Below, piece by piece: positions 10,736 through 21,948 of a stretch of 64,000 nt of DNA. Under the pieces are notes generated by a model, which saw only the letters and a program-made list of their open reading frames with translations, did not search any database and had not been told where the DNA came from. This DNA comes from Rhizodiscina lignyota (taxonomy: Eukaryota > Ascomycota > Dothideomycetes > Aulographales > Rhizodiscinaceae). The stretch spans positions 1 through 64,000 of the forward strand of contig ML978141.1 of the NCBI GenBank assembly GCA_010015805.1. Direction: 5' to 3'. Both the position numbers and the translations under genes were made by a program. Each line of letters opens with the position of its first letter. The first letter of the stretch is position 1.

Positions 10736-12444
10736 TTACAGCGTGTACCTAAAGTCTGGATGCCTTTCGCCTAGTCTGCGCTGCTCCTCTTCGGGTAAAT
10801 CTCGAAGATGATCTCTATCTCCTCGGTCACGCTTCTTATTCTCAGCAGCGCAAAAGAAATACATTACTAATGCGGCGATGATCCCAGAAGCGGAGAAGGC
10901 AATACAAGTACCAAGTCCAGGGTAATAATGGGGCGTATCCTTCTGGGGAAAGACGACTTAAGCAATGATTCCACCGATTTGACCAAATCCGGCTGCAAAC
11001 GCAGTGAGAACTCCACGTTTTGTCTGGCCGACAACCTGGTTGACCCTTTACCAATAGTTAACTAGCGCTCTTGCAAGATGAAAGCGATGCAGGTGAATAC
11101 GCACCCCCATGCGATTACGAGCGCTTGGCAATTATATGTGCCAATAGCTGCAAGATACATCCCGAAATATCTTACCCCGACAGGTGAGACCAACATAACG
11201 AGAAGGTTGCCAACTACGGCCACTGCAAAGCTGGAGATGACGAACGGTGCTCGCTTCTTGACTTTGTCGGACCAAATTCCAACTGACACGGAGAAGATAC
11301 CTGAGACAGCACGTACCGGCGCGCTCAACAGATTCGACTTCAAATCGCTCCAGCCAAAAGCGCTCAGAATTGTCGGTTGAAAGATGGAAATGGCGTATGC
11401 TGCGACCGTAACAGACAAATACAACCATCCACTGCAGATGACTTTCCAGTCTGTGATGGCTTTAAGCGCACCAAGAAACCGGAGCTTCTCGTCCTTCCCC
11501 CTGCGGTCGTCGTCGCGCAGTCGTCTGACATACCAGTCTTTCTCTGCTGGCCTCAAGAAGGTAGATTTCTCCGGAAATGCTGGCAAAAACACAAATGACA
11601 CGATGGCCGCTATGCAAGTCATGGCCCCTTCGATGAAGAAGATCCAGGACCAACCAGAGTACCCTCCCGTCCCTTGGAGTGAGCCCAGTCCTGCACCGAG
11701 CAATCCCGAACCGATACCAGCAATGTCGTTTGACACAAACAGCCATGCGACTCTGGTGACCATTTCGTGTCTTCGGTACCAAGTCCCAATCAGAAAAAGA
11801 CAGCCAGGTAGCATACCGGCTTCGAAGAACCCGATGAGAACGCGAGCCGCTATCAGTCCCCCAGCTGACTTTGAGAAACCAGAGAATGTAATAGTAACTA
11901 TCAGAAGTGAGCTGATTGAGCGAATTTGAGATGTCTTTCGAACTTACGGCCCCAGCACATCGCAAGCCCGGAGATATAATATCTCGGAACAACACGATTC
12001 AGAATCATATTCGAGGGAATCTGTATTCCACCACCGTCAAGACAATGTCACCGGTAAAGCGTCGCTACCTCCTTACCTCGAACAGGATCAGCGGGACGTA
12101 GAAAACGAGTACTGCAACATTGTACTCATATCCATGCATATGCAAATCTTTTTCCATATTCCAAAGCCTTGCGTTACCGATGTTCACTCTGTCCAAAAAC
12201 GTGACAGTGTACAACAACACCAGGACCGGCATAAGCCGATAGTCAATCTTTTTAATTATTCTTTTCGCCTCAACTGGATCTTCTGCAGTCTCAATAATAG
12301 ACCTGTCTCAATTAGGATTTCAATCAAGGAATGGACGCAATTAAAGGCTCACCCAATGTCAGATGTTTGTTCTGTGACATTTCCTTTCTCTAAGTTCACG
12401 TCCGGCACCACGGGATCCGAGTTGTGTTGAGGCACCGTTGCCAT
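10736..12444 (-). pseudogene. ACS-type MFS transporter (allantoate/nicotinate permease-like) with an internal stop
   Basis: Anion:cation symporter family permease. Exons by splice signals are 12353-12444, 12077-12302, 11948-12020, 11105-11897 and 10736-11045; the sum is 498 codons in one frame. Hallmarks are LLYTVTFLDRVNIGNARLWN in TM1, FEIPSNMILNRV in TM2-3, LIGFFEAGMLPG in TM4 and NQVVGQTKRGV before TM11. In TM11 the frame meets TAA at 10958-10960 (GGIIA-stop-VVFPQKD), where relatives have a sense codon. The conserved C-terminal 74 codons continue in frame behind it to a natural stop. Translation would give a 423-aa protein lacking TM12 and its tail. I found no usable intron to remove the stop. 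It is either a recent pseudogene, a truncated transporter or a sequencing error. Confidence 0.65.
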
Positions 12445-13096
12445 ACTGAAGACTGCGAGGCCGGGCTTGGCCCGACAAATGAAGAAAATGAGTCCACGAT
12501 ACAAGGATAAAGTAGTCTTTCTTTGAAAACGTCAGTCGGAAGTGCAAGTCGTCTTGATTTGTAGTTCCTGATATTGATGGTAGTGAACAGGAACAAGTCC
12601 GGCAACAGGCTTCATGGAGCACGCGGGATTTGGCGCTACCCCAGGATTATGCACCATTACTTGAACAAGAATTGCGGGGGGATTTTTCGATTGTTCAAGG
12701 TCTTCCGCATGTCGCAAACAGAAGGGAGACCTGCTTCCGGGATCTTCATGCAAGATACATACTCGGGCGGAAGCAGAACTCCTCCAGCAGACTGGGGCTT
12801 GGGTGGCTGCATCCACTACAAGTTCCTTCGATGGCGACAAAAAAGTTGGCCGTGGCTTTCAAAATACTGAACAACTATAATCCATAATCTCTACAGTGCA
12901 TAAAGCGTACAAGTTTGCCAAAGGTATGCCATTGCCATATACACTCCGAAAGACATTGTACTAAATTTTCAGAGACAGTCTCGCTGACCTTGGAGTAGGA
13001 GAGTTGTGCACACTTACACATTACTCCTGTCTGACGACCAGTTCTTTTGTCCCCCTCCACACTCAGTCTTAGCAATTCACCACTCCATTGCACGAA
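12445..13096. promoter_or_regulatory. Divergent promoter region between the ACS transporter and the FAD monooxygenase
   Basis: A 652-bp gap from which both genes are read outward, so it likely holds shared control sites. Short overlapping ORFs on both strands (12532-12887) show no recognisable product. No clear zinc-cluster CGG repeat pair stood out by eye. Confidence 0.45.
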
Positions 13097-14474
13097 ATGC
13101 CTGCTGCCGCTGTCAAGAGAAACGTTCTCATCGTAGGTGCGGGTCTCGGTGGTCTGGCAGCATCCTTGGCTTTGCAAACGGATGGACACAACGTCACCAT
13201 AATTGATGCAGCACCGGAATTCGCTGAGGTATGTTCCCAATTCCTTGGCTTTCGAACATCAATTCACAAAGACTTTAGGCGGGAGCCGGCATTCGCGTAC
13301 CGCCGAACAGCTCCAGACTCCTCCTCCGCTGGGGTGTGGACATGGAGAATATGAAGAAGTCAACCTCGCAGATGTATCACTTTGTCCGATGGGAAGATGG
13401 CTCGACTATTGTCAAAATTCCATTTGGGCAGATTGTGGAGAATCATGGCGCACCGTACTGGCTCGTTCATAGGCACGACTTGCATAAAGGACTTCTGGAA
13501 GCTGCAGAACGGGCTGGTGTGAAAATTCTCAATAATAAGCATGTCACATATTACGATTTCAATACGCCCAGTGTCAAGACTCATGATGGTCAAGTCTTCA
13601 CGGGCGACTTGATCATTGCGGCAGATGGTAAGCCCACCTTCGGCGACGAGCGAAGACAATGATTCATAACGGCTACTCAGGCATAAAGTCGATCGCACGA
13701 CCGCAACTTACTGGACGCCCTGATATTCCACGCGACACAGGGGATGTAGCATACCGTATCCTCATTCCAGGCTCAGAACTCTTGAAAGATCCCGACTTGG
13801 CATCTCTCATCACTCACCCTGCAACCACCTCATGGTGTGGCCCGGAGGCGCATCTCGTTGGCTATCCAATCCGCGACGGTGATCTGTACAATATTGTCGT
13901 TTGCGCAACTTCGCACAACGAGACCACCGATGACACTTGGGTGGTTAAGGGCGACAATCGGGAACTTTGCCAGCGCTTTGGAAACTGGGAGCCAAGGGTA
14001 CAGAAACTGTGCGCGCTCACACAGGACTTTATGAAGTGGCGGCTGTGCGACCTCCCGGTGCTTACGAGCTGGGTGCATCCATCACAGAAAGTGTGTCTCC
14101 TTGGAGACTCGTGTCATCCGATGCTCCCATACCTTGCCCAAGGTGCTGCACAAGCCGTGGAAGATGCTGCGGTGCTTCGGCAATGCTTGGCTACCGAGAC
14201 GGATTTGGGGAGGGCACTGAAGAGATACGAGATGATTCGCTTGCCGAGAGCGTCACTCATACAGGCCAAGACGAGAGAGCACCAGTATATCTTGCACATC
14301 GACGATGGGACCGAGCAGGAGGACCGCGATGTCAAAATGAGCGTCAATGGAGAGGATAATCCAATATTTTGGGGCTGCAATGATCGAAGACACTGGTTAT
14401 TCAGCCATGATGCTGAAAATCTGAATAAGGAAGGCGCAAACTTTGACCAGGAATCAGTCTTTTCTCGTCTCTAG
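13097..14474 (+). CDS. FAD-dependent monooxygenase, salicylate hydroxylase-like
   Basis: Group A aromatic hydroxylase, 424 aa, three exons (13097-13228, 13279-13627, 13681-14474). The FAD-binding VGAGLGG is at residues 13-19, the DG motif IIAADG closes exon 2, and the second FAD motif LLGDSCHPMLPYLAQG (GD motif) lies near residue 300. AGAGIRVPPNSSRLL after the first splice is the standard salicylate-hydroxylase-like segment. These enzymes use NAD(P)H and O2 to hydroxylate, often decarboxylate, aromatic acids; the exact substrate is unknown. It shares a promoter gap with the ACS permease, which fits uptake plus oxidation of an aromatic or heteroaromatic acid. Confidence 0.9.
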
Positions 14475-14723
14475 TCTTCTCTAAAGAGCTACATTCTGGA
14501 AGCCATGTTAACGGTTTCTTCATGCTCATGTCGTCTAAAGCCAACTCTACGGAGTCAGTCGTTAGACGTGTGCGGATGCAGGACTCCGTTCCGCGAAGTA
14601 GCATCCCGGCCAACAAGATCTCAAACAATCCCGACTAAACTCGACTCTCACTCATAAGAATTCCCAACTTCATATATTCTAAGTGTACCGCTGACGTCGG
14701 AGAACATTGGAGTGTATTCAACA

Positions 14724-15507
14724 CTACGTGTGTGTGACTGCGCGCACTACAGGTATTTGACTACGTACATGTGCGAATCCCTTTTTGCACCTGGTGCATT
14801 TTTTACGCGTGAGCCTCGTTTTGTGAACCAATTCGCATGGCGGGTCAGAGCATTTGAATGCTTCAGCGTATTCTTTCAGGTGGATATCAGTCTCGCTGCG
14901 CGCCCGTCTTATTGCCCCGATCCACTCATCCTCGCTAACAGACGATGGCTCTTCATTGTGCTTTACGGTGAAGCTATGAGACGTTAACTCAAGTCGAATA
15001 CGATACCCTGTAGAAGCTGGGGGCGGAGTTACACACATGTTGCATGTGACTCTCCGCCAAAATCGACGATCGCGTAAGATCTGGATTGCCACATGAGGTA
15101 TGCGCTTTCGTGCTGGAAAATACGCCCTCTGTGTCTGAAGGTCATGTATTGTTAGCTTCAGAAGTATTGAAGCAATGGGAGTGCTTGCGTACCATTTCGA
15201 GAAGCGAAAACCACTTCTCTTCCGAACAGCTTTCCTTTTCGATCAAAGTACTGATGACGAATGTTGCCCTGTCCTGCCGGCGTTGCTCAATGTAGGCTGC
15301 TCTGTTCCATTCCGCTCGCAATGTCTCGCGCTCCAGATACCTGGAGCGGTTTCTAACCATTATGCGCCAACAGTCGCGGCAAAAGGTCCAGATCGCACTC
15401 GTGAGAAAGAGAAGAATCACACCCAGGACAAAGCCAATGAGGATTCCTAGGAAGGTCCCGAAGGCCAGCCCGGCTCGTGCGGCTGAAGAATTTGGCATCG
15501 GTGCCAT
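14724..15507 (-). CDS. Unrecognised single-pass membrane protein with C-terminal cysteine pairs
   Basis: I do not recognise this family. Two exons (15193-15507 and 14724-15128) joined by a 64-base GT-AG intron give 239 aa in one frame. A glycine-rich membrane segment spans about residues 14-40 (FGTFLGILIGFVLGVILLFL), followed by FCRDCW at the membrane face. A basic and acidic helical stretch comes next. The C-terminal half holds three cysteine pairs: CNMC, CSDPPC and CTRCKK. These could bind zinc or form disulfides. It is convergent with the FAD monooxygenase. It may be a lineage-specific gene. Confidence 0.6.
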
Positions 15508-16073
15508 GTCGATGGGACGACTATTGGGACAAGACCTGCTTGCGGCTAACTTTGTATGCGTGTGAAATGCTTGGATCGAGTAAGATGGGAAAATTCGGTC
15601 TGGAAGGGTAGGATGAGAAGCTCATACTCCTTTCTTAATTAATGAAGGCCAGACGACTGTGATGAATTAAGATGTACAGATAAAGATGAAAAGTGGAAAG
15701 AAACTATGAATGTTAATAATATTTGGCCGCATTAGTAAAGGCAGGCGTAACTCAGTTTCAAAGCGTCGCCCTTTCCAATCTGTGGTATTTTGAATTCACA
15801 TGTTCTCGCTAATGCGTACCTGCATTACGATGCGATGGGTGGCGATAGGTCAGTCTCCGTCGCATTGGCCCTAGGACAATGTGTTTTATTCCAACTATCG
15901 TCAGGAAAACATTCGAACGGCTTTTATGTTGTAGCTTTTGAGCTTAAATGCAAACAATGAACAGCAAATGGCATTTACAGTGTCATTTTGACAATCATGT
16001 CTGAAATTAAGGGCGGTGCGCTGAAAAGAGCGTCAAGAAACGGGCTGGCCGCAGCAAGGAGTTCCATTTTGTT
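15508..16073. other. Intergenic, 566 bp
   Basis: Promoter of the membrane protein on one side and 3' end of the histidinol-dehydrogenase-like gene on the other. AT-rich, no structure seen. Confidence 0.5.
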
Positions 16074-17512
16074 TTACATCCTCGCTTTTCCCACTTCTGA
16101 TGTCTCGTAGTCCTTGATCCACTCGTATTTATCGCCAAGGTATTTCTGCGCTCGCAAATCTCCGGATCGCGCGTGGCCTTCGAAGTTCTCTGCTCTTGAT
16201 GCCCTTCCGCAAAGTCTTCCCAACTCACCGCTTGCCTTTTCATTCTTGACTTCTTGATACGTTACTGTTCGAAGGAATTTCCCAACCCAGAGACCTCCAG
16301 TATATTTGGCGGCTTTCTTTGTAGGAAGCACGTGATTTGTACCAATGCACTGAAGAGATTATGAGATTGGCGGTCAACAGAGAATTTTGTGGCATCTTAC
16401 CTTGTCACCGTACGACACACAGGTCTTCTCGCCCAGGAATATGGCACCATACGCTGTCATTTTTTCCAGTGCTTCTCGTGGCCTTTGCGTGAGAATCTGG
16501 ACGTGCTCAGCGGCATATTCATCCGCAAGTTTGTATGCCTCATCCAGTGAGTCTACGACCACGACGTCGCCAAGTGTTTTGTACGATGTTCCTGCTAGCG
16601 CTGCGGTAGGTAATCCTTTCAGTAGCTCATCAATTATCTCCATTGACTTGCGCGCCACTCTTTCCGACGTGGTAATGATGGTAGTCGGAGAATCAGGTCC
16701 ATGCTCGGCTTGTGAGAGGATATCCGTGGCGACTGTGAATGGGTCTGCATGTTCGTCTGCTACGACGAGAATTTCGGTTGGTCCAGCAAAGAGGTCAATT
16801 CCGATCTCGCCGTACAACTGTTTCTTGCCCTCTGCTACGAACGCATTTCCTGGACCAGCAAGGAAGTCGACTTTCTTAATCGTCTCAGTGCCGCATGCCA
16901 TCGCAGCGATCGCTTGGACACCGCCCAGAATATGAATCTCGTCAGCTCCAGCTAGATGCATTGCTGCCACGGTTCCGTTTGGAATCTTTCCAGCAATGGG
17001 TGGCGTCATGGCAGTCACATGTTTAACACCAGCCACCTTGGCAGTCAGGATCGTCATGTGCGCGGATGCCAGTAGTGGGTAACGGCCTCCAGGGATGTAT
17101 GCTCCAGTGGTGTTGATAGGGATATTCTTTTGTCCAAGGAATACGCCCTGACGGATGTCAGCTTAAGCCGTACTGCAAGATAGATTAACGGCGAAACACA
17201 TACTGGCTGCATCTCCACTTCGAAATCTTTGAGAGATTCCTTTTGCGCTTCTGCAAATATCCTCACATTCTTTTGGGCCTCTTTGATGTCGTCAACTACC
17301 TGTTTCGGCAAGGCCGCAATTGCCTCATCAATCTCTTTCTGTGAAAGCTTTTTCGGCTCCCACTTGTCGAATTTCTGCGAGTACTTGCTGACAGCAGCAT
17401 CACCATTCTGGCGGACATCGTCAATGACACCCTTGACAATCGAGGCAACATCCAGTTGAGGAGAGGATGACGCGGAGGGTTGTTCTCCCTTCTTGAGGTA
17501 ATGGCGGCCCAT
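16074..17512 (-). CDS. Histidinol dehydrogenase-like protein (HisD/HpsN superfamily), stand-alone
   Basis: Zinc- and NAD-dependent alcohol dehydrogenase of the HisD fold, 443 aa, exons 17204-17512, 16401-17147 and 16074-16349. Zinc and catalytic positions are kept: LSQAEHGPDS (Gln and His ligands), AAEH (Glu-His catalytic pair), SYGDK (Asp ligand), GTNHVLPT, and a C-terminal EGHARSGD His. Ascomycetes normally make histidinol dehydrogenase as part of trifunctional His4, so a single-domain copy is a paralogue. Bacterial relatives with this layout include 2,3-dihydroxypropane-1-sulfonate 3-dehydrogenase. The model starts at MGRHYLKKG. An in-frame ATG at 17698 would add 62 residues rich in Arg and Ser, resembling a mitochondrial presequence. 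Confidence 0.87.
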
Positions 17513-18734
17513 GTTGGAAGACACACTTGCGTTGAAGCGGATTTGGTTGTTGGTGAAGTTACGCCCGTATCTCGGCCGATGTTCAAATTTAGAACTGGAG
17601 TTACAATGGCCAGCCGTGACGAGAGGCCTCAGCCCATTTCCCCGCGAGCAGACGGCATACCGCCCCCACCTGGAGAAGAGCAGCGCGGGGTTTGACATGT
17701 TGGATTGCGCTGTAGAGTATCCGAACCCGCCGGACGTCTCAATGTACCTTACGAATAAGAAGAAATGAAGTGAGAGCTCGTAGATGGAGTCGGGGGCATA
17801 ACCGGGGGAAAAGCCGACCAGTAATGTGCGGCCGAACAGCGGAAACTCATTGGCCGGAAAGGGGCAAGACACAAGGAAAAGGTGCTTCTCATAGATTTGG
17901 CCGTTGCGGCAGGCCTACTGATCGAGGACACTTGCTATCACCAGAAAGATGAGCATAGCCTTATCTTGGTATATGCTATGATTTTTTGACACTATAGAGC
18001 TGCTCTTGAGGAGCGTGGCGGGGGTGTTTGTAGCTCCGAGCATAGGTTTATGTCGTATTCTCGCAGCCTAGCCGCTTTTGGAATAACGTAACTAGCCTAC
18101 CCTTGAGCAAGTTCAAAAGCCTCTTCACTTCCTTGGACTTTTCCTTCCTCATCAACGCTCTCTTGACACAGCCGACGTCGATGCTTACAGCTACTGTGCT
18201 GATGATGATCTTCAGGCGAATTAGACCTCGGCGAGAACCACGCCACCCGGCAAGTGCGACCAGTAGCTCGGTAGAGATGCACAATACGGAGTTTCACAAT
18301 ATTCAGACCGCCGATTAATATCCCAGGGCTACGTTGCTTAAGAGCCCGACAAAGTCAAACTATTCGATCGGGGGTCTGCGTTGTAAGAACCCCGATGCGG
18401 CCGATAGAAGACTCGCCGACTAAGGACCCTCCTTTTCGAGGTCGCCGAAGTCACGAAGTGGCATGGCGAGGCTAGTGCCTGTAAGGTACATGCTTACAGA
18501 GAGGGTTTGCTTATTTCATCGAGCTATCAGCCACCTCTGTCTGTTCTAGGTTAGAAACCACGATCATTATTCATATTTGAGTTAGTAAGTCATTTAGGAT
18601 TCTATGATACTCAATCCTCAGTTCGAAACTCGGAAGTATTTAAGAATACACATTTCTCCTGCGACGCTAGACTTTAGAGTCTGCATTTCATTTGCATCAA
18701 TACATAAAGCATTTATTTCACAGTGACCAATCAA
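17513..18734. promoter_or_regulatory. Divergent promoter gap, 1.2 kb, between the HisD-like and MBL genes
   Basis: The first ~190 bases may be coding if the HisD-like protein uses its upstream start at 17698. Small ORFs on both strands near 18050-18320 look accidental. I see no repeat. Confidence 0.4.
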
Positions 18735-19667
18735 ATGGCTGCAAAACCCGAGGTGCGCTGCTACTTCCACGCCGGTACGGGAACATGGCAATACCTGGTA
18801 TTCGATCCAAGTTCCCTTGAAGCATGCATCATTGATCCAGTGCTTGATTTCGACATAACTTCAAGCAAACTCGGAACGGAAACGGCAGATGAACTCATCT
18901 TTCGCATAAACGAGCTCGGCGTCATTGTCACTCGCATCATGGAAACACATGCTCATGCTGATCACCTCACTGCTTCTCGATACATTCAGCAAAAGCTTGC
19001 TCAGGATGGACATGTCCCACCGGACATATGTATCGGCAAGCGGATCAAGGAGGTACAGTCCACGTTTGCCCAGAAATATGGCATCAACCCTACAGAGCTT
19101 GAGAATGTGTTCGACCACCTGTTCGACGATGATGAGCATTTCAAGATTGGAAAAGTCAATTGCTCGGTCCTCTATCTACCCGGGCATACCCCTGATCACA
19201 TTGGATATATGATCGGCGACAACGTCTTCACTGGTGACTCCATTTTTAATCCAGACGTCGGATCAGCCCGCTGCGACTTTCCTAACGGCTCAGCTACCGA
19301 TCTCTACCGTTCAATGTCAAAGCTGCTATCTTTGCCAGGACATATTCGTCTCTATACTGGTCATGATTACCCTCCTGAAACACGCACAGCCACCGAGAGT
19401 GGTCAGAAACAGATGGCTTTCACCACAGTGGAGCAGCAGAACGAGAGCAACAAGCATGTCAAGCGTGGCACTCCCGAGGCGAGTTTTGTAAAGTGGAGGT
19501 CTGAGAGAGATGCGACACTTGGAGAGCCGCGCCTGCTACACCGGGCCCTGCAAATTAACATCAGAGCTGGACGCCTTCCGCCTCCATCTAAGAATGGAGA
19601 TCGACTTCTGAACATTCCAATCAAGGAGGATAAGGTGTTGTTTGATTTAATGGATTCGAAGCTGTAA
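18735..19667 (+). CDS. Metallo-beta-lactamase-fold hydrolase, persulfide dioxygenase (ETHE1/Blh)-like
   Basis: 310 aa, no intron. The metal motif THAHADH (HxHxDH) is at about residues 75-81, a second His lies in GHTPDHIG, the bridging Asp in FTGDSIFNPDVG, and the last His in YTGHDYPP. The ARCDFPNGSA stretch after the Asp is typical of the ETHE1/Blh persulfide dioxygenase branch and not of glyoxalase II. Members use one iron to oxidise glutathione persulfide to sulfite and GSH. A GTG 12 bases upstream is in frame, but the first ATG is at 18735. No clear targeting peptide. It is convergent with the 2-hydroxyacid dehydrogenase. Confidence 0.88.
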   Translation: MAAKPEVRCYFHAGTGTWQYLVFDPSSLEACIIDPVLDFDITSSKLGTETADELIFRINELGVIVTRIMETHAHADHLTASRYIQQKLAQDGHVPPDICIGKRIKEVQSTFAQKYGINPTELENVFDHLFDDDEHFKIGKVNCSVLYLPGHTPDHIGYMIGDNVFTGDSIFNPDVGSARCDFPNGSATDLYRSMSKLLSLPGHIRLYTGHDYPPETRTATESGQKQMAFTTVEQQNESNKHVKRGTPEASFVKWRSERDATLGEPRLLHRALQINIRAGRLPPPSKNGDRLLNIPIKEDKVLFDLMDSKL

Positions 19668-19851
19668 TACTGCAAGCTGTAGCAACAGCTGCTCATGATA
19701 TCATGTATTTTCTTCCCAGGGATAAGTCTGTACAGCGTGGTCGCTTCGTTGGGATATCCGTCATCGACTTGATCTTTTCTGTAGCCATATCCTTTATCCA
19801 GTCTATCTTCTATGCTGCACCACAATAAGAACCTGGCAATCACACCGGATC

Positions 19852-20808
19852 TTATAACTTACTCGTCGAGATGACGTTCTTCAACTCCTGTCCCGCCAGG
19901 AACCTGCGTAGATTGTGCGCAATCAAAGCTTCACACTCTTGCGGCCTGCCACCTGCTGCATGCGGGCTGATGATACAGTTCGGTGCCTTATACAGCGGTG
20001 AGCTCTCCGGCAGCGGCTCCTTCTCGAACACATCAAGTGCGGCACCACCAATTACTCCATCCTCCAATGCTTTGACCAGCGCATCTTCGTCGATCGACGT
20101 GCCTCTTCCCACATTGATGATCCACGCATGATTAGGAAGCAGTTTGAGAGTCTTCTCATTTATCACATGTCGTGTAGCGGATGATCCTGGCAGAATCATG
20201 ACCAGTGCATCAGTTTGAGAGAATAGCTCAGGAATTTCGTCTTCGCCGTACACTTCGACTCCGTTTCTCACGCCAGCTGAGCGGGCTAAACCACGAACGT
20301 TCGCCCCGAGACTCACTAGGTGTGGAGTCAGCGTCTTTGCGATGTTTCCGAAGCCCCAGATGAGCACGTTGGCGCCACGGAGAGATGTGAACTTCCCCTT
20401 GGGGCGATCGGGTTGGGGTCCGCCGAGATGGCCGGGCCATTTGGACTGAACTTGGTAGTCGCGCATTTCGAAGAAGCGGCGGCAAGCATTGAGCAAAAGC
20501 CCGACTGCATGCTCTGCAACAGTGTGATCGTGGAGACCGGATCCGGTGGTGACAACCACAGACGAGGGAAACCCGGCGGCCAGGACGTCATTAGGACCAG
20601 CGGCGAGCGATTGGATCCACTTCACATTGCGCATGCGCTGAGCGGCGTCCTTGAGACACTGTGCACTGTTCGCCCAAGTCACCAAAAATTCGGCGTCGAT
20701 GAGATTCTCAGGAATTGTCTCTTTAGGGTTGTATGAATGTAGCGAGACCCCAAATCCTTCCAAGCTCTTTTCATCGATCACGAGCGACGTAGGATAGAGG
20801 AGCTTCAT
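19852..20808 (-). CDS. D-isomer-specific 2-hydroxyacid dehydrogenase
   Basis: 318 aa, no intron. NAD(P)-dependent interconversion of a 2-oxo acid and a D-2-hydroxy acid. The Rossmann loop reads GFGNIAKTL (GxGxxA), followed by RGLARSAG, whose Arg residues suggest NADP(H). The catalytic triad is visible: Arg in NVGRGTSID, Glu in DVFEKEPLP and His in ISPHAAGG. The length fits the glyoxylate/hydroxypyruvate reductase-like (GhrA-type) branch. The substrate is not readable; glyoxylate, hydroxypyruvate or a sulfonated analogue are possible. It ends 184 bases from the 3' end of the MBL gene. Confidence 0.9.
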   Translation of the reverse strand: MKLLYPTSLVIDEKSLEGFGVSLHSYNPKETIPENLIDAEFLVTWANSAQCLKDAAQRMRNVKWIQSLAAGPNDVLAAGFPSSVVVTTGSGLHDHTVAEHAVGLLLNACRRFFEMRDYQVQSKWPGHLGGPQPDRPKGKFTSLRGANVLIWGFGNIAKTLTPHLVSLGANVRGLARSAGVRNGVEVYGEDEIPELFSQTDALVMILPGSSATRHVINEKTLKLLPNHAWIINVGRGTSIDEDALVKALEDGVIGGAALDVFEKEPLPESSPLYKAPNCIISPHAAGGRPQECEALIAHNLRRFLAGQELKNVISTSKL

Positions 20809-21620
20809 TGTGACGGACTGATTCAGGCCTCAGATCTTTCAATTGAAAACGTATGAAGTAGAGAATCGTGACTGAATGAAAATCAGAAAGACAATTGACG
20901 TTTCTCCGGACAGCGGAAAAGTGTATGGTTATATCCGCTTTCGGTGAAGATACGGAGCGATGCCCGAAAGTAGATATGGCCTGCCGTAGGGCATGAATGT
21001 CTCCCTCAGAATGCAGGGACAGCTTTCAGCCTCGCTATCTCTCGCCAAGATTGTGTTGTTTGGCCGTAGATGCATATCGGCCGAGTATTACAATACTTTT
21101 CAGAGCTCTGTTGGTCTATATCTTCAACTGACAACGTGACATAACAGGCATCTTGCGACACACCCTCCAACATTCTGTCCCTATCTAAGAGGAAACCGAA
21201 AGAAACCTGCCTCGTCGAAGCATATACTGCATATCGTGCTAGCTCATGAATTAACTAAGCGACGACTCTGGCTGCAAGCTCGGCCATGATACAGGATACT
21301 CTGGCAAGATGGCAATGGCATCAATCGACCCTCCGTGAACCACTCCTCAGCATTACAACGCGTACATCCCTGAGGACAGTGAAGGGTGACAATGCATTAT
21401 GATGCATGGGGAACTAGGGTTACAATTGTTATGGAGTGAACGGGTGGGGGAACGGCGAGATATCAGGCACATGTCTGCGAAAGGCTCAAGATGTCTATTC
21501 AGCATCTGGAACTCCTCATCTCCGCTTCAAAGGGCAATAGATAGCCCATTGGAACGACTTCAAATCTGGCGTATCATACCAGGTTACTGCATCAGGTTCC
21601 TTCACTCTTCTAGACATACA
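20809..21620. other. Intergenic upstream of the 2-hydroxyacid dehydrogenase
   Basis: Promoter side of the minus-strand dehydrogenase. No gene seen. Confidence 0.5.
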
Positions 21621-21850
21621 CTCTAAATACATACTCTGAACACACACTGAACACACTACAATCATTAGACCCGCTCTAAACACTGAATATACTGTGAATG
21701 CCGAATACATACTAAACACTGAATACACTCTAAACACCGAACACACACTGAGCACCGAATATATCCTAAACACTGAACACACTCTAAACACATCTTTAAA
21801 TATACCCTAAACACTGAACACACACTGAACACACCTCTGAACACACCTTA
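21621..21850. repeat. Degenerate minisatellite, core (T/C)TAAACACTGAA(T/C)ACAC
   Basis: About 230 bases of imperfect direct repeats of 11-13 bases built on AACACTGAA/AACACAC, strongly strand-biased (C and A on this strand, few G). The minus-strand ORF through it encodes a repetitive VCSVFRVYSVF pattern that is a product of the repeat and not a gene. Confidence 0.75.
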
Positions 21851-21948
21851 AGACCTACGACTTAATGCGTTTGTAATAAGTTCTAGATGGCATACCTTGT
21901 ACATCAATTGCCTCACAGGGCCAAAGGTGAAATAATCAACTCCAATTT

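Noticed and set aside
11046-11104. Second suspected break in the ACS permease (frame change after FILQER)
   Set aside because: A GTGCGT...GTAAAG intron of 59 bases restores AWGVNQVVGQTKR in frame.
12532-12887. Overlapping ORFs on both strands in a divergent promoter
   Set aside because: Mutually overlapping, no recognisable product.
21516-21791. Repetitive 91-codon ORF
   Set aside because: Produced by the minisatellite; not a gene.
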